A DNA stretch of 64,000 nt, from positions 4,412,001-4,476,000 of the forward strand of contig OZ014413.1 in NCBI GenBank assembly GCA_963965975.1, in the 5' to 3' direction. Positions 62,282 through 64,000 of this stretch are shown in pieces. Origin of the DNA: Xestospongia bergquistia. Lineage: Eukaryota > Porifera > Demospongiae > Haplosclerida > Petrosiidae. The stretch's first letter is position 1. Every line of letters begins with the position of its first letter. Below the pieces are notes generated by a model, which worked only from the letters and a program-made list of their open reading frames with translations, was not told where the DNA came from and made no database searches. A program made the position numbers and the translations under genes.

Positions 62282-62302
62282 TAAACTGCTATTAGCAGTT
62301 TA
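62282..62302. repeat. second dyad I with matching changes in both arms
   Basis: This dyad has the same state as 59280-59300, three kilobases downstream. It may be a copy of the same ancestral monomer, since both follow a B-type monomer with CTGCTCATT. Confidence 0.82.
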
Positions 62303-62530
62303 GTAAGTTTGTTTGCATTAACACTATGAAGTCTTTTAATTGAAGACTTTAGAAGGTTTAGACTATTGGGTGAAGTTTATAAAGTAAACAGCTCAGTCTA
62401 AAGGACTCTATGGGACTAACTAAATAAACTGCTATTAAGAGTTTAGTAATTTGGTTTGCATTAACACTCTAAAGTCTTTAAATTAAAGACTTTAGAAGGT
62501 TTAGACTATTGAGTGAAGTTATTAAAGTAA

Positions 62531-63817
62531 TCAGCTCAGTCTGAAGGACTCTATGGGACTAACTAAATAAACTGTTATTAACAGTTTAGTAAGTTGTTTT
62601 GCTTTAACACTCTAAAGTCTCTAATTTAAAGACTTTAGAAGTTTTAGACTATTAAGTAAATTTTATAAAGTAAACTGCTCATTCTAAAGGACTCTGTGGG
62701 ACTAACTAAATAAACTGCTATTAATGGTTTAGTAAGTTTGTTTGCATTAAGACTCTAAAGTCTTTAATTTAAAGACTTTAGAAGTTTTAGACTATTAAGT
62801 AAATTTTATAAAGTAAACTGCTCATTCTAAAGGACTCTGTAGGACTAACTAAATAAACTGCTATTAACGGTTTAGTAGGTTTGTTTGCATTAACACTCTA
62901 AAGTCCTTAAATTAAAGACTTTAGAAGGTTTAGACTATTGAGTGAAGTTATTAAAGTAATCAGCTCAGTCTGAAGGACTCTATGGGACTAACTAAATAAA
63001 CTGTTATTAACAGTTTAGTAAGTTGTTTTGCTTTAACACTCTAAAATCTTTAATTTAAAGACTTTAGAAGTTTTAGACTATTAAGTAAATTTTATAAAGT
63101 AAACTGCTCATTCTAAAGGACTCTATGGGACTAACTAAATAAACTGCTATTAACGGTTTAGTAAGTTGGTTTGCATTAAGACCCTAAAGTCTTTAATTTA
63201 AATACTTTAGAAGTTTTAGACTATTAAGTAAATTTTATAAAGTAAACTGCTCATTCTAAAGGACTCTGTGGGACTAACTAAATAAACTGCTATTAACGGT
63301 TTAGTAGGTTGGTTTGCATTAAGACTCTAAAGTCCTTAAATTAAAGACTTTAGAAGGTTTAGACTATTGAGTGAAGTTATTAAAGTAATCAGCTCAGTCT
63401 GAAGGACTCTATGGGACTAACTAAATAAACTGTTATTAACAGTTTAGTAAGTTGTTTTGCTTTAACACTCTAAAATCTTTAATTTAAAGACTTTAGAAGT
63501 TTTAGACTATTATGTAAATTTTATAAAGTAAACTGCTCATTCTAAAGGACTCTATGGGACTAACTAAATAAAATGCTATTAACGGTTTAGTAAGTTGGTT
63601 TGCATTAAGACCCTAAAGTCTTTAATTTAAATACTTTAGAAGTTTTAGACTATTAAGTAATTTTTATAAAGTAAACTGCTCATTCTAAAGGACTCTGTGG
63701 GACTAACTAAATAAACTGCTATTAACGGTTTAGTAGGTTGGTTTGCATTAAGACTCTAAAGTCCTTAAATTAAAGACTTTAGAAGGTGTAGACTATTGAG
63801 TGAAGTTAATAAAGTAA
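62531..63817 (+). repeat. three-monomer (429-bp) higher-order repeat, three copies
   Basis: The mark TCAGCTCAGTCTGAAGG occurs at 62531, 62960 and 63389, exactly 429 bp apart each time. Each unit runs: an ordinary monomer with AAAGTAATCAGC and TTGTTTTGCTTTAAC, a B monomer ending in CTGCTATTAACGG, and another B monomer followed by GTTTAGTAGG and AAGTCCTTAAATT. The next expected mark is replaced by an ordinary AAACAGCTCAGTCTAAAGG, so the series stops near 63817. Confidence 0.88.
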
Positions 63818-64000
63818 ACAGCTCAGTCTAAAGGACTCTATGGGACTAAGTAAATAAACTGCTATTAACAGTTTAGTAAGTAGGTTTGTATTAAGACTCT
63901 AAAGTCTTTAAATGAAAGACTTTAGAAGGGTTAGACTATTGAGTGAAATTAATAAAGTAAACAGCTCAGTCTAAAGGACTCTATGGGACTAACTAAATAA

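Larger units (their letters stand above)
47292..64000 (+). repeat. 143-bp satellite array, right segment
   Basis: About 117 monomers continue in the same orientation and phase as the left array, to the window end. Ordinary monomers predominate to about 50.4 kb. After that, B-type monomers reappear, notably near 55790, 59223, 59650, 62224, 62656, 62797, 63089, 63227, 63519 and 63657. Dyad I is often CTGCTATTAAC here. The segment holds several young local duplications listed separately. No gene, RNA or second insertion was found. Confidence 0.95.

Noticed and set aside
1..64000. CENP-B box in the satellite
   Set aside because: The mammalian CENP-B box needs CG dinucleotides, and the consensus monomer has none. 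No similar motif was seen.
1..64000. Identification of the host as a tenebrionid beetle from monomer size
   Set aside because: Some of these beetles, such as Tenebrio molitor, have abundant AT-rich satellites of about 142 bp, but length and composition alone do not identify a species, and I cannot compare sequences here.
1..64000. Protein-coding or small-RNA genes within the satellite
   Set aside because: Stops occur in every frame of each monomer, and no tRNA, rRNA or other structured RNA signature was recognised. The hairpins are part of the repeat.

Overview
The window is almost entirely one AT-rich tandem satellite. The monomer is 143 bp, about 29% GC in my consensus, and all copies run head-to-tail in the same orientation. 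I estimate about 326 copies before the single interruption and about 117 after it. Both window edges lie inside the array, so it continues beyond them. No cellular gene, tRNA or rRNA was found. 143 is not a multiple of 3 and the monomer has stop codons in every frame, so the satellite is non-coding.

The only non-satellite DNA is a 680-bp insertion at 46612-47291. It is flanked by TTAA on both sides and bounded by 13-bp terminal inverted repeats that begin CCC and end GGG. These are the signatures of the piggyBac superfamily. On the minus strand it keeps only the acidic, Ser/Thr-rich start of a transposase-like gene, broken by an extra base in an A9 run. No catalytic core fits in it, so it is a non-autonomous remnant. 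Removing it with one TTAA copy restores a perfect satellite monomer.

Layout: 1 to about 15.3 kb is rich in higher-order repeats, with a 9-monomer repeat, a 17-monomer tandem duplication, and a segment of about 4.2 kb present twice at a 9568-bp offset. From 15.3 to 23.7 kb, a block recurs at 13-, 10- and 9-monomer intervals. From 23.7 to 34.4 kb, the array is mostly monomeric and enriched in a CCATGG-bearing variant. From 34.4 to 46.6 kb, a second subfamily (B) appears; its main palindrome has the opposite centre base. Then comes the transposon, and from 47.3 to 64 kb there are very young local duplications (a 6-mer with one difference in 855 bp, an 8-mer, a dimer and a trimer) and more B monomers.

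Each monomer carries three dyad symmetries. Two are near-perfect palindromes with a single-base centre, and some variants carry matching changes in both arms. The organism is a eukaryote, probably an animal, judging from the satellite architecture and the piggyBac-like element. An arthropod is plausible, but the sequence does not settle it. The array has the character of constitutive (peri)centromeric heterochromatin, which is an inference from structure only.
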